From: Halobacteriovoraceae bacterium
GTDB taxonomy: Bacteria > Bdellovibrionota > Bacteriovoracia > Bacteriovoracales > Bacteriovoracaceae
DNA: 64,000 nucleotides
Assembly: GCA_020635115.1 (NCBI GenBank)
Contig: JACKAK010000001.1
Location: 1 to 64,000 of the forward strand
Direction of reading: 5' to 3'
The position numbers were made by a program, and so were the translations under genes. Within the stretch, counting starts at the first letter, position 1. Each line of letters begins with the position of its first letter. The notes beneath the pieces were generated by a model. It searched no databases and was not told the origin of the DNA. It saw nothing but the letters and a program-made list of their open reading frames with translations. Below are positions 1 through 8,669 of this stretch, one piece after another.

Positions 1-226
1 TCCTGATTACTTATTTTAGCAGGAGGAAAAATTTATAAGATTTTAAATAGTTAACAAGGCACATGAACAGGTTTGAATAGGTTTTTAATCAACAGCTGAA
101 ACCCTGATACTCAATTTTTCTACTGCATTGTTTCTTCTATTTCAAGGTTCAAACTATTGAACAAGTTGTCTCTTTTAATAATCTAAGAAATTAATTTCTT
201 CAAAATGTAGTCGATTTTTATGAAAT
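1..226. other. Non-coding flank at window start
   Basis: I see no supported gene here. It lies downstream of the response-regulator gene read on the minus strand. AT-rich, with no strong hairpin followed by a T-run. Confidence 0.4.
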
Positions 227-622
227 CTATAATCCTAATTTTTGAATTACATTTTCAATCTCATCTTTCATTTCTTCAAAGTCAAAAGGTTTTGAAAATA
301 ACTTCAAATTCCCAATATCTTTCGCTCTTTTGTTGTACTCTTCAAGATCAAGAGCACTGGCCATATATATTATGAGATCAGGATATTCTGATCTTAACTT
401 TTTCACAAGCGTAAAGCCATCCATTTTAGGCATAGTTATATCACTAAAAAGAATTTTAATATTTGTCGAATTTGAGTTAAGTTTGAAAAAATCATAGCAT
501 TCTGAACCATCCATAAAATGATGAAAAATATAGCGCCCCCCAGAAATTTCCTTTCTAAACTTTAGATCAAAAATCTTGTGTAAGGTTACTTCGTCATCAA
601 CGAAAGCTATTTCTATGGCCAT
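227..622 (-). CDS. Single-domain response regulator (CheY-like receiver)
   Basis: A 131-residue receiver domain with no output domain. The acidic pair is in FVDDE near residues 7-11, the phospho-acceptor is Asp61 in SDITMPKMDG, and the conserved Lys is in the FSKPFD motif near residue 111. It probably accepts phosphate from the histidine kinase encoded immediately upstream, whose stop overlaps this start by one base. That kinase is split by an insertion sequence, so this regulator is probably orphaned in this strain, and its expression may now depend on transcription through or out of the IS. The downstream partner is not visible. Confidence 0.85.
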   Translation of the reverse strand: MAIEIAFVDDEVTLHKIFDLKFRKEISGGRYIFHHFMDGSECYDFFKLNSNSTNIKILFSDITMPKMDGFTLVKKLRSEYPDLIIYMASALDLEEYNKRAKDIGNLKLFSKPFDFEEMKDEIENVIQKLGL

Positions 623-1605
623 TATGTTTTCTCTTGTTTTGGTAATTCAATTGTAACCTCACACCACTTTCCTTCTTCTGCATCCACATGTATTGTACCA
701 CCAATACTATTAATTGTATCAGAAGCTAAATACATTCCTAATCCAGTTCCCTCTCCTACACCTTTGGTTGTAAAAAATGGGTCAAATATTTTTCTCAGCT
801 CGACTTGTCCCATTCCAATACCGTTATCGTATATCTGAACAACAAGCTGATCTCCTTTTTGTCTCGAGCTTACATTAAGTTTGGGAATAAAATTCATATC
901 TTTTTTTAGTTTTTTATTTAATGAATAAAATGAATTTTCAAGTAACCCTAAAATAACTCTTTGAAAAAGTGATTCAGAGACGTAAAAATCCTCTGCTCCA
1001 GAGATGTCTTTATGAATGGTAACATCAATCGGATTTTTTGCTCGCATCGTATGATAGGCCAAATCCATTGATACGTTCAATATTACTTGGGCACTTTCCT
1101 TCTTACCTGAGTCCTCTTTTGCATGTCCTAACATATTATCTATAACATCATTAGCTCTTTTACCACTATCAATAACAATTTGTGAGGCCTCATTCAATCC
1201 ATCTTTAAGTTCTTTATCCTCAATATTAATTTCATTTAATAATTCCTGTATAACCTGTCCGGAACCAATCACAAGATTTAGTGGATTTCTCAATTCATGC
1301 GCGATTCCTGCTGTTAACGTTGCCAATGTTACCATTTTTTCTTGTTGAATAAGTTTTTTCTGTGCATTTTCAAGTTTTTTAGTTCTCTCTTCAATGACGG
1401 CCTTCAATTCATCATTAAAATTTTCTATTTTCTTAAGCTGAGTAAGTACACTATGCTTATCAAAAATCATCGCTGTAATAACACCTATCGAATGTACAAA
1501 CTGCTTTTCTCTTTCGCTCCAACTTTTTTTCTGTTTCAAGTATTCTAAACATAGAACTCCAAGAACATCATCCACTCCCCAAATTGGTACATCATACATA
1601 GACTT
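622..1605 (-). pseudogene. Sensor histidine kinase, C-terminal part (split by IS3 element)
   Basis: This fragment carries the end of a GAF domain (MYDVPIWGVDDVLGVLCLEY), a coiled-coil linker, a HisKA dimerisation domain with the phospho-acceptor His in TAGIAHELRNP, and a HATPase domain with the DNGIGMG and GTGLGMYL nucleotide-binding boxes. The N-terminal half lies at 2830-3181 on the other side of the IS. Removing the IS and one 4-bp target copy rejoins the frame as LGIK-SMYDVPIW, the usual GAF sequence. The intact protein would be about 443 residues, cytoplasmic, with no membrane segment. A shortened kinase could start at the internal ATG at 1599 but would lack most of the sensor domain. 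Confidence 0.9.
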
Positions 1606-1632
1606 TGACCTTAAACCATTGACTAGTCCAGT

Positions 1633-2457
1633 CTAAAGATGAGTTGCACTGAGTCTGTGTTTTACATCTTCTCGTTCCTTTTTGACAAATTCTTTAGGTG
1701 TTAAATATTTTAATGAACTGTGTATTCTCTCTTCATTGTATTCTTTTCTCCAGCTTTCAATTACAACTCGTGCTTCTGCCAATGTAGAAAACCAATTTTG
1801 ATTTAGACATTCATCTCGAAAGCTACCATTAAAACTTTCAATATAAGCATTATCTGTTGGTTTTCCTGGACGAGTAAAATCTATTTCAATATTATTCCTG
1901 TAACTCCACTCCAACATGGCCTTAGATGTAAATTCTGGCCCATTATCTACTTGAATTCTTTTTGGTTTTCCATGTTCTTTTATCATTCGATCAAGTTCTT
2001 TGGTTACAATTATTCCCGAGATTGAATGATTAATATAAAAACCTGGGGAATACCTTGTGAAATGATCTATAACTGTCAATATTCTAATCTTTCTTGAATT
2101 TGCAAGTGAGTCTGAAACAAAATCCATAGACCAAACTTCACCCCCCATCGATGCCGAAGGTTTTACTATCCGTGGAAAAAATTGTTTTTTCTTTTTTCGT
2201 TTCAATTTTAAAGAAAATCCCTGCTCAAAATAAATTCTTTGGGTTCTCTTGCGATTTTGGACTATTCCTTCTCGATTTAGAATCACATGAACTCGTGGAT
2301 ATCCATATCTTCGATGTTTATGTACAATTTGTTGCATTCGATTAATAACAATTTGGTCATTCTTAATCAAAGTTAATTCATATCGATAGCTTGATCTGTT
2401 AATATCTAAAACTTGGCACGAATGCCGCTCACTGACCCCAAACTTATCAATGAGCAT
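1633..2457 (-). CDS. IS3-family transposase OrfB (DDE integrase domain)
   Basis: A 274-residue open frame with an N-terminal HTH_21-like region and an rve integrase core. The catalytic triad appears as Asp in WSMDFVSD, Asp in QVDNGPEFTS and Glu in NAYIESFNG. OrfB of this family is normally made as an OrfA-OrfB fusion by -1 frameshifting. Its frame stays open upstream of the first ATG, past the orfA stop at 2487, which agrees with that mechanism, although I could not identify a canonical slippery heptamer. The length is normal, so the element may be active. Confidence 0.92.
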   Translation of the reverse strand: MLIDKFGVSERHSCQVLDINRSSYRYELTLIKNDQIVINRMQQIVHKHRRYGYPRVHVILNREGIVQNRKRTQRIYFEQGFSLKLKRKKKKQFFPRIVKPSASMGGEVWSMDFVSDSLANSRKIRILTVIDHFTRYSPGFYINHSISGIIVTKELDRMIKEHGKPKRIQVDNGPEFTSKAMLEWSYRNNIEIDFTRPGKPTDNAYIESFNGSFRDECLNQNWFSTLAEARVVIESWRKEYNEERIHSSLKYLTPKEFVKKEREDVKHRLSATHL

Positions 2458-2486
2458 TTTAGCTGCATTTTTCTTTTGTTTGGGCC

Positions 2487-2753
2487 TTAAAAGTTTCCCT
2501 TTGTAACTTCCTTGAGCATTTGGTTATCTAAACTTAAATCAGCAACGAGTCGTTTTAAACGTCGATTCTCCTCTTCAAGACTTCTTAGTTTTTTAGCATC
2601 AGATACCTGCATCCCGTGATATTTTTTCTTCCACTTATGAACTGTTTGCTCGGCCATTCCATATTTGCGTCCAAGTTCTTTTGCTGGAATTCCAGATTCA
2701 TATTCCTTTAAAATTTTGAAAATCACTTCTTCTGAAAATTTTTTTCCTTTCAT
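2487..2753 (-). CDS. IS3-family transposase OrfA (HTH)
   Basis: An 88-residue protein with an HTH_Tnp_1 fold (KFSEEVIFKILKEYESG, then the GMAEQTVHKWKKKY recognition helix) followed by a leucine-zipper-like coil (LEEENRRLKRLVADL). I chose the ATG at 2753 because AAGGAG lies just upstream; a longer frame runs to 2795 without better support. OrfA binds the terminal repeats and regulates or joins OrfB. A near-identical but truncated copy with a nonsense codon is at 63075-63207. Confidence 0.9.
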   Translation of the reverse strand: MKGKKFSEEVIFKILKEYESGIPAKELGRKYGMAEQTVHKWKKKYHGMQVSDAKKLRSLEEENRRLKRLVADLSLDNQMLKEVTKGNF

Positions 2754-2829
2754 TTTATTGTCTCCTTGTTTTATTTTTAACACAGTGAGACTCATCCTGA
2801 GAATGGACTAAATTTTGGGTTTATGGTCA

Positions 2830-3181
2830 ACTTAATACCCAAAGGACGTAAATAGCCCTCACTAAAACATTCTGTGGACTCATTTTTACAAGCATCAGCA
2901 GCTTCTATAATCATCTTCTTTTCTAAAGCAGCAAAGTATTTTGGAAATTCAGACTTTCTCATCACTTGTCCATTTTCCTTTCTACCTTCTTTCAGTGTAA
3001 ATAGACTTTGTGAAATAATCGCCTCTTTTTCATCAAAATAGGACCAAACTGAAACTCTATCCACTTTTAAGAAAGTACTTAAAGACTCAGTTACTTTATC
3101 TAAGTTTCTATAGAGATCACTTGATTTCTCAAAATTCAAATTTTTATATAAATTGATTAAAAACTCATCTATCGATCTCAT
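2830..3181 (-). pseudogene. Sensor histidine kinase, N-terminal GAF part (split by IS3)
   Basis: This starts with ATG at 3181 and encodes about 117 residues of a GAF-type sensor (LDKVTESLSTFLKVDRVSVW...), ending at YLRPLGIK where the IS joins. Beyond that the frame runs into IS sequence for a short tail (LTINPKFSPFSG) and stops. The parent GAF family binds small ligands or haem and is common in cytoplasmic kinases. Together with the part at 622-1605 this is a single kinase gene inactivated by insertion. Confidence 0.88.
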
Positions 3182-3283
3182 ATTATTCCTATTGCTATAC
3201 TTATCGACATAACAAAAAAAAATATAAGAAACAGTTGATATTACTAAAGAATAAAATATAACACACCAAGCCGCTCAACTTCT

Positions 3284-3312
3284 TTGACTTAAATAAAGCA
3301 AATGTCTATCAT
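3284..3312 (+). promoter_or_regulatory. Putative sigma70-type promoter of the fab operon
   Basis: TTGACT (3284-3289), a 17-bp spacer, then TATCAT (3307-3312), 27 bases before the fabD start. The spacing is optimal and the hexamers are close to consensus. No other good promoter is visible in the 157-bp gap. Confidence 0.6.
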
Positions 3313-3338
3313 GCTTCAAAATTTAAAATGGGGTCAAA

Positions 3339-4286
3339 ATGAAAAAGATCACTCTCCTCTTTCCAGGGCAAGGCTCTCAATATGTTGGAATGGGAAAAAG
3401 CCTTGAGGGAAAACCAAGTTTCAACCTCTTTTCAAGGGCCAATCAAATTCTTGACTATGATCTTTCAAAAATATGCTTTGAAGGGCCCGAAGAAGAACTA
3501 AAACTTACTCAAAATACTCAGCCGGCCATCTTGACTCATTCACTCGCACTATTTAGTGAGATTCAATCATTTTTGGACAAAAAAGGTCTGGCCATTCATA
3601 GAGTACTTGGACATTCAGTTGGAGAATTTGCGGCACTCGTTGCGGCCGAAACTTTAAAATTTGAAGATGCGCTTAAAGCTGTTTACCTCAGGGGAAAATA
3701 TATGCAAGAAGCCGTTCCGAAAGGTGAAGGCAAAATGATTGCCCTTTTAAAAATTCCAAATGAAATCGTCGAAAATTTCTGTAAAAAATGCAGTACAGAA
3801 AATGAAAAGGTGATGCCTGCCAATTTTAACGGGCCTGGTCAAATTGTAATATCTGGCCACACCACTGCATGTGATAAACTTCTGGAGTCCTTAAAAGAAA
3901 ATTATACTGAACCCTATCGGGCCGTGGAATTGAGTGTTTCTGCGCCATTTCATAGTTCTCTTATGCAACCTGCGGCCAAAAAGCTTGCCACTTTTTTTAA
4001 CGAAATTACGTTTAACAAAAATGATATTCCCTATATTGCAAATATTGATGCCAAAGAATATCCAGCTCAGACTAATGGAGCAATTATTAAAAACAACCTT
4101 ATTGAACAGGTTTGCGGTAGTGTGAGGTGGGAGCAAAGCTTTTCTCTTATTTCAGAAAATGAACTGTGCTTAGAAGTTGGACCAGGCAAAGTATTAATGG
4201 GTCTAGGAAGAAAAATTAACCCAAAAGTGAAAATAATACCTATGGATAGCGAGGATGCTTTTGCCAAATTAGAGGAGCTACTATGA
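3339..4286 (+). CDS. fabD: Malonyl-CoA:ACP transacylase
   Basis: A 315-residue enzyme that moves malonyl groups from CoA to acyl carrier protein in type II fatty acid synthesis. Visible motifs are the oxyanion GQGSQ loop (residues 10-14), the nucleophile Ser93 in GHSVGEF, and the catalytic His in APFHSSLM. The length is normal for the family. The start ATG follows a GGGG-rich site. It is the first gene of a fab cluster; its stop overlaps the fabG start by four bases, implying translational coupling. Confidence 0.97.
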   Translation: MKKITLLFPGQGSQYVGMGKSLEGKPSFNLFSRANQILDYDLSKICFEGPEEELKLTQNTQPAILTHSLALFSEIQSFLDKKGLAIHRVLGHSVGEFAALVAAETLKFEDALKAVYLRGKYMQEAVPKGEGKMIALLKIPNEIVENFCKKCSTENEKVMPANFNGPGQIVISGHTTACDKLLESLKENYTEPYRAVELSVSAPFHSSLMQPAAKKLATFFNEITFNKNDIPYIANIDAKEYPAQTNGAIIKNNLIEQVCGSVRWEQSFSLISENELCLEVGPGKVLMGLGRKINPKVKIIPMDSEDAFAKLEELL

Positions 4287-5044
4287 GTGCAATTTATAGC
4301 GACTTAGAAAATAAAACTATCCTTGTTACAGGAGCAACAAGGGGAATAGGAAGGGCCATTGCCCTTGAGTTGGCCCATCAAAAGTCCCATGTCATTTTTA
4401 ATTTTCGAGAAGGTAAAGAACAGGCCGCCCAAGATTTGGTAAATGAAATAAAATCAATTGGAGCAAAGGCCGATGCTTTGATGTTTGATCTTACAAATTT
4501 AGAGCAAATGAATCATGCTTTAAGTGAGTTCTCCAAAACTGGAAATCTTATCCAAGGGCTAGTCAACAATGCTGGTATTTCAAAAGATACATTATTACTA
4601 AGAGTTAAAGAAAACGATGTTGATTCACTTATCAACACAAATTTAAAAGGCCCAATCATGCTCACACAGTCTCTGAGTCGTCAATTTCTGAAGGCCCAGA
4701 ATGTGTCTATCGTAAATATGAGTTCTATTGTTGGACTCATGGGAAATACTGCACAGGCCATCTATTCTGCTTCAAAATCTGGTTTACTAGGATTTACAAA
4801 ATCAATTGCAAAAGAGTTAGGAGGCAAAAATATCAGATGCAACGCAGTGTGTCCAGGTTTTATCACAACTGATATGACTGATGGACTTGATGAAAAGATA
4901 AAAGAACATTATATTACCGGGATACCAATGAGAAGATTTGGCGAAGCACAAGAAGTTGCCTCATTGGTTTCATTTCTCCTTAGTAATTCATCCAGTTATA
5001 TAACTGGAGAAGTTATTAAGGTAGATGGTGGGATGTACATTTAA
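4283..5044 (+). CDS. fabG: 3-oxoacyl-ACP reductase
   Basis: A 253-residue short-chain dehydrogenase carrying out the NADPH-dependent reduction in fatty acid elongation. The Rossmann motif TGATRGIGR is at residues 16-24, NNAG near 95-98, the catalytic Ser near 147 and the YSASK Tyr161/Lys165 pair follow. The C-terminal SSYITGEVIKVDGGMYI is typical of FabG. It sits between fabD and acpP, which supports FabG over other SDR functions. Confidence 0.95.
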   Translation: MSAIYSDLENKTILVTGATRGIGRAIALELAHQKSHVIFNFREGKEQAAQDLVNEIKSIGAKADALMFDLTNLEQMNHALSEFSKTGNLIQGLVNNAGISKDTLLLRVKENDVDSLINTNLKGPIMLTQSLSRQFLKAQNVSIVNMSSIVGLMGNTAQAIYSASKSGLLGFTKSIAKELGGKNIRCNAVCPGFITTDMTDGLDEKIKEHYITGIPMRRFGEAQEVASLVSFLLSNSSSYITGEVIKVDGGMYI

Positions 5045-5074
5045 TACTCAATACTCAAAATTTAGGAGAAAAAA

Positions 5075-5299
5075 ATGGAAGAAAGAGTAATAAGAATAAT
5101 CAGTGAAGCTACAAAAGTTGACCCTTCTAAAATCAATGCTAGCACAAGTTTTTCTGATGACCTTAACCTTGATTCATTGGACATTGTAGAACTTGTAATG
5201 AAAATGGAAGACGAGTTTCAAATAGAAATTCCTGAAGAGGATGCAGAAGGACTTAAAAAAGTTTCTGATGTTATCAGCTACTTGGAAACAAAACAATAG
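5075..5299 (+). CDS. acpP: Acyl carrier protein
   Basis: A 74-residue acidic helical protein with the phosphopantetheine attachment Ser34 in DLNLDSLDIVEL. It carries acyl intermediates for FabD, FabG and FabF. A clear AGGAG precedes the ATG. The gene ends with TAG, showing TAG is a normal stop in this genome. A hairpin terminator follows at 5332-5355. Confidence 0.97.
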   Translation: MEERVIRIISEATKVDPSKINASTSFSDDLNLDSLDIVELVMKMEDEFQIEIPEEDAEGLKKVSDVISYLETKQ

Positions 5300-5331
5300 C
5301 ATTACAAATTCATAATTTTTTTATAATGTTT

Positions 5332-5355
5332 AAGGGTCTTAATGGCCCTTTTTTT
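5332..5355 (+). terminator. Rho-independent terminator or attenuator between acpP and fabF
   Basis: The stem AAGGGTC (5332-5338) pairs with GGCCCTT (5344-5350) around a TTAAT loop and is followed by a T-run through 5355. It may release most transcripts after acpP, giving the small, highly used ACP more message than fabF. Confidence 0.75.
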
Positions 5356-5380
5356 ATACTTAGATGACAAGGAGTATCAT

Positions 5381-6634
5381 ATGGCGATTAATCCAAAAAA
5401 AGTAGCAATAACTGGTATGGGAGCTATCTGCGGTTTAGGAAACAATCTCAACGATATTTGGTCAAATTTAATAGAAGGAAAATCTGGTGTTAGCAATATT
5501 GAGGTAAATGCAATTGATGACCTGGCCGTAAAATTTGCAGGAGAAGTAAAAAATTTTTCACTCAGTAACGATTTGCTTCCAGAAAAAGAATGGAATCGAT
5601 ATGATCGATTCATTCATTTTGCACTTGCTGCCAGTGATGAAGCATTAAAAGATTCTAAAATCCTTGAAACCGATATTGATCGCAATGATATAAGTTGCCT
5701 ATTTGGTGTAGGAATGGGTGGATTTACGACCATTGAAGAAAATTTCAAATTATATGAAAGCAAAGGGCCTAGAAGAGTAAGTCCATTTTTTATCCCGGCC
5801 ATCATTCCCAATATGGCCTCGGGACTTGTAAGTATCCGTTTTGGACTAAAAGGAATGAACTATACTCTGGCCAGTGCGTGTGCCTCAGCATCACATGCAA
5901 TTTCAGCAGCAGCTCAAGAAATCATGCTTGGACATAGTAAAGCTGTCGTCACAGGTGGTGCTGAAAGTGTAGTAACCAACCTACCAATGAGTGGTTTTAT
6001 CAATATGAAGGCCCTGTCTAAACGAAACGATTCTCCACAAGAGGCCTCACGTCCATTTTGCGTGGGAAGAGATGGATTTGTTATGGGAGAAGGTGCAGGA
6101 ATACTAGTTCTCGAAGATTATGAACACGCTCAAAAAAGAGGTGCAAAAATATATGCAGAACTTGTTTCATTTGGTGCAACCTCTGATGCCCATCATATAA
6201 CTGCTCCCCATCCTGAGGGAGAAGGTGCAGTGAGATGTATGAGTGAAGCAATTAAAAGGGCCGGAATCAAACCAAATGACATTGATTATATAAATGCCCA
6301 CGGAACATCTACCCCACTTGGCGATGTGGCCGAAACAAAGGCATTAAAAAATGTGTTTGGAGATCATGCATATAAATTAAAAATTAGTTCTACTAAATCA
6401 ATGACTGGTCATCTTTTGGGTGCAGCAGGTGGAGTAGAGACAGTATTTACAGCAATGACCCTTCATTCAGGAGTAATCCCCCCTACAATAAATTTAACAG
6501 AACCTGATCCGGATTGTGACCTAGATTATGTTCCAAATATTGCTCAGAAAAAAACACTCAAGTATGGACTAAATAATTCATTTGGATTTGGAGGGACAAA
6601 CTCTTCAATCATTTTACGCAATCCAAATATATAA
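5381..6634 (+). CDS. fabF: 3-oxoacyl-ACP synthase II
   Basis: A 417-residue condensing enzyme adding two carbons to acyl-ACP from malonyl-ACP. The catalytic set is Cys167 in ASACASASH, His in NAHGTSTPLGD and His in TGHLLGAAG, with the glycine-rich FGFGGTNSS end. I chose the ATG at 5381, preceded by AAGGAG, over an upstream in-frame ATG at 5342 that lies inside the terminator hairpin. It closes the fab cluster; fabH is not in this window. Confidence 0.96.
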   Translation: MAINPKKVAITGMGAICGLGNNLNDIWSNLIEGKSGVSNIEVNAIDDLAVKFAGEVKNFSLSNDLLPEKEWNRYDRFIHFALAASDEALKDSKILETDIDRNDISCLFGVGMGGFTTIEENFKLYESKGPRRVSPFFIPAIIPNMASGLVSIRFGLKGMNYTLASACASASHAISAAAQEIMLGHSKAVVTGGAESVVTNLPMSGFINMKALSKRNDSPQEASRPFCVGRDGFVMGEGAGILVLEDYEHAQKRGAKIYAELVSFGATSDAHHITAPHPEGEGAVRCMSEAIKRAGIKPNDIDYINAHGTSTPLGDVAETKALKNVFGDHAYKLKISSTKSMTGHLLGAAGGVETVFTAMTLHSGVIPPTINLTEPDPDCDLDYVPNIAQKKTLKYGLNNSFGFGGTNSSIILRNPNI

Positions 6635-6693
6635 TTTACTCTTAAGTATATCTATTATAGATTCAACAAGTCTTATAACATTGGAGAAGAGCT

Positions 6694-7953
6694 ATGTTTC
6701 ATAAAGATGCTAACCTACTTTCGAATATGGACCCTGAAATTTCAGAACTCATAAAACTTGAAAAACAAAGACAAGAAGAAGGACTAGAGTTAATTGCATC
6801 AGAGAATTATACTTCTCCAGCTGTCATGGAAGCTCAAGGTTCGATTCTTACAAATAAATACGCTGAAGGGCTTCCTAAAAAACGTTATTATGGTGGCTGT
6901 GAATTTGTTGATACAGTGGAAGAACTTGCGATTGAAAGAGTTAAAAAACTTTTTAATTGTAAATATGCCAACGTTCAACCCCACTCAGGATCTCAGGCCA
7001 ATATGGGAGCTTACTTTTCACTTATTCAACCAGGAGACACAATCTTAGGCATGGATCTTTCACAAGGAGGACATCTTACACATGGATCTCCTGTTAATTT
7101 TTCAGGAAAATTATTCAATGTCATCTCTTATGGACTTGATATTGAATCTGAAACGATTAACTACGAAAAACTTGAAGACATCGCTATTCAAAATCGTCCT
7201 AAGATGATTATAGCAGGAGCATCGGCCTATCCAAGAATAATTGATTTTAAAAAGTTTAGAGAAATCGCTGACAAAGTTGGGGCCTATCTCGTTGTAGATA
7301 TGGCCCATATTGCTGGACTTGTGGCCGCGGGTGTTCATCCTTCACCTATTCCACATGCTCATGTTGTCACATCAACGACACATAAAACCCTAAGAGGTCC
7401 AAGGGGTGGAATTGTATTAACAAATGATGAAGAACTTTTTAAAAAAATCAATTTTAATATCTTTCCTGGAATTCAAGGTGGCCCACTTGAGCATGTTATT
7501 GCCGCGAAAGCGGTTTGTTTCAAAGAAGCACTTGAAGATCAATATAAAATTTATCAAAAGCAAGTTGTTGCGAATGCAAAAGCTCTTGCAGATGCCTTAA
7601 AAGCAAACGAAATTGATATCGTATCAGGCGGAACAGACAATCATCTCGTTTTGATAAAAACTGATTCAGTAAACCTCACAGGTAAAGAAGCAGAAGCTTG
7701 TTTAGAAAAAGCTGCAATTACATGCAATAAAAATATGATTCCAGGTGATAAAAGATCACCTTTTGTGACTTCCGGTATTCGTATTGGAACCCCTGCGATC
7801 ACGACCCGTGGACTAAAAGAAAAACACATGGTCACTTTAGCAAATTGGATTAAAACTGCTCTTACAAATAGTACAGATGAAGCAATCTTAAAGAAAGTTC
7901 ACTCAGAGGTAATGGAGCTTTGTAGGGAATTTCCGGTATATACTAAGGTGTAG
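6694..7953 (+). CDS. glyA: Serine hydroxymethyltransferase
   Basis: A 419-residue PLP enzyme interconverting serine and glycine while charging tetrahydrofolate. The pyridoxal-phosphate Lys231 is in STTHKTLRGPRGG; the folate-site HLTHGSPVNFSG and C-terminal SGIRIGTPAITTRG motifs are intact. GGAG precedes the ATG. Its last codons overlap the 3' end of the convergent secreted-protein gene by 11 bases. Confidence 0.97.
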   Translation: MFHKDANLLSNMDPEISELIKLEKQRQEEGLELIASENYTSPAVMEAQGSILTNKYAEGLPKKRYYGGCEFVDTVEELAIERVKKLFNCKYANVQPHSGSQANMGAYFSLIQPGDTILGMDLSQGGHLTHGSPVNFSGKLFNVISYGLDIESETINYEKLEDIAIQNRPKMIIAGASAYPRIIDFKKFREIADKVGAYLVVDMAHIAGLVAAGVHPSPIPHAHVVTSTTHKTLRGPRGGIVLTNDEELFKKINFNIFPGIQGGPLEHVIAAKAVCFKEALEDQYKIYQKQVVANAKALADALKANEIDIVSGGTDNHLVLIKTDSVNLTGKEAEACLEKAAITCNKNMIPGDKRSPFVTSGIRIGTPAITTRGLKEKHMVTLANWIKTALTNSTDEAILKKVHSEVMELCREFPVYTKV

Positions 7954-8386
7954 ATGTCAAAATTTGACGTTTTCTAGTTATATTTTGAGACTCTTGGTTT
8001 TCTCTAAAATCTTTCAATCTATTCAATTCATTAAAAGTTGAGAAGGACGGATAATATTGATTTTTTTCATTAGTTTCTGATAAATTTTCTTTGAACAGTG
8101 GTCTTTGTCCATAAAAGTCCTCTGGTGAAATTTCATATTCAATATCATTAAATCTATTAACTTCTCCTATAATTTGATTAAATCCAGGGCCGGCCAAATT
8201 GGCCGGAGATCTATAATTTAAAATATTATCATTTAAAAATTGAAGGTTTGAATCGACCTGTCCCATTGAGGCCTGAGATGTAAAAAGCCCATTATTATAT
8301 CTCAAAGTATAATCATTTGAACCGAATGCATCTCCCATAAAGTTTATCAGTGCTACAAAACCAATCACAAATAGACTAAGCTTCAT
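7943..8386 (-). CDS. Secreted hypothetical protein
   Basis: A 147-residue protein with an N-terminal signal peptide (MKLSLFVIGFVALINFMGDAFGS, probable cleavage after AFG). The mature part is polar, rich in Asn, Ser and Phe, without a motif I recognise. I chose the ATG at 8386 because AGGAGG lies seven bases upstream; a GTG at 8392 is in frame. The gene is convergent with glyA and shares its last bases. It is probably periplasmic or surface-located. Confidence 0.7.
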   Translation of the reverse strand: MKLSLFVIGFVALINFMGDAFGSNDYTLRYNNGLFTSQASMGQVDSNLQFLNDNILNYRSPANLAGPGFNQIIGEVNRFNDIEYEISPEDFYGQRPLFKENLSETNEKNQYYPSFSTFNELNRLKDFRENQESQNITRKRQILTSTP

Positions 8387-8669
8387 ACCCACCTCCTCTT
8401 TCTAGCTTCTGATTGTTTAGTTCAAGACTGGTGCCAAAACGTCACTGATAAGTTTTTGAAATATGTTTGGGACTATAATCAACTTCATGAAATTCCTACA
8501 CATTTGTCAAAATTTTAGTCACTTTTTAAATCACTTGAAAAGCTGGTGTCAAAAAATCTCCATATAAACATTACTTTGTGTTTTTTAAAAAAACTTTTAT
8601 GAACAAAAACTTATTGTTACATTCCGGCCTATGAGTTGTTCCGACCCCATATGTCTTAAGGAGGCAAAT

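Larger units (their letters stand above)
1606..2829 (-). mobile_element. Complete IS3-family element (IS407-like), 1224 bp
   Basis: The ends begin TGACC.TAAACC and are imperfect inverted repeats of each other (1606 onward against the reverse complement ending at 2829). Direct repeats ACTT at 1602-1605 and 2830-2833 are the target duplication; a 4-bp duplication is usual for the IS407 branch of IS3. Inside are orfA (helix-turn-helix plus leucine-zipper-like coil) and orfB (DDE integrase) in two overlapping phases. The element sits inside the GAF domain of a histidine kinase, and exact excision would repair that gene. A decayed second copy of its left end is at 62997-63207. Confidence 0.93.

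Noticed and set aside
2457..2490. Exact slippery heptamer for OrfA-OrfB frameshifting
   Set aside because: The phase relation fits -1 shifting, but no standard A6G-type site lies in frame, so I do not name a site.
5342..5380. Extended fabF N-terminus from ATG 5342
   Set aside because: It starts in the terminator hairpin and adds residues not found in FabF; ATG 5381 has AAGGAG.
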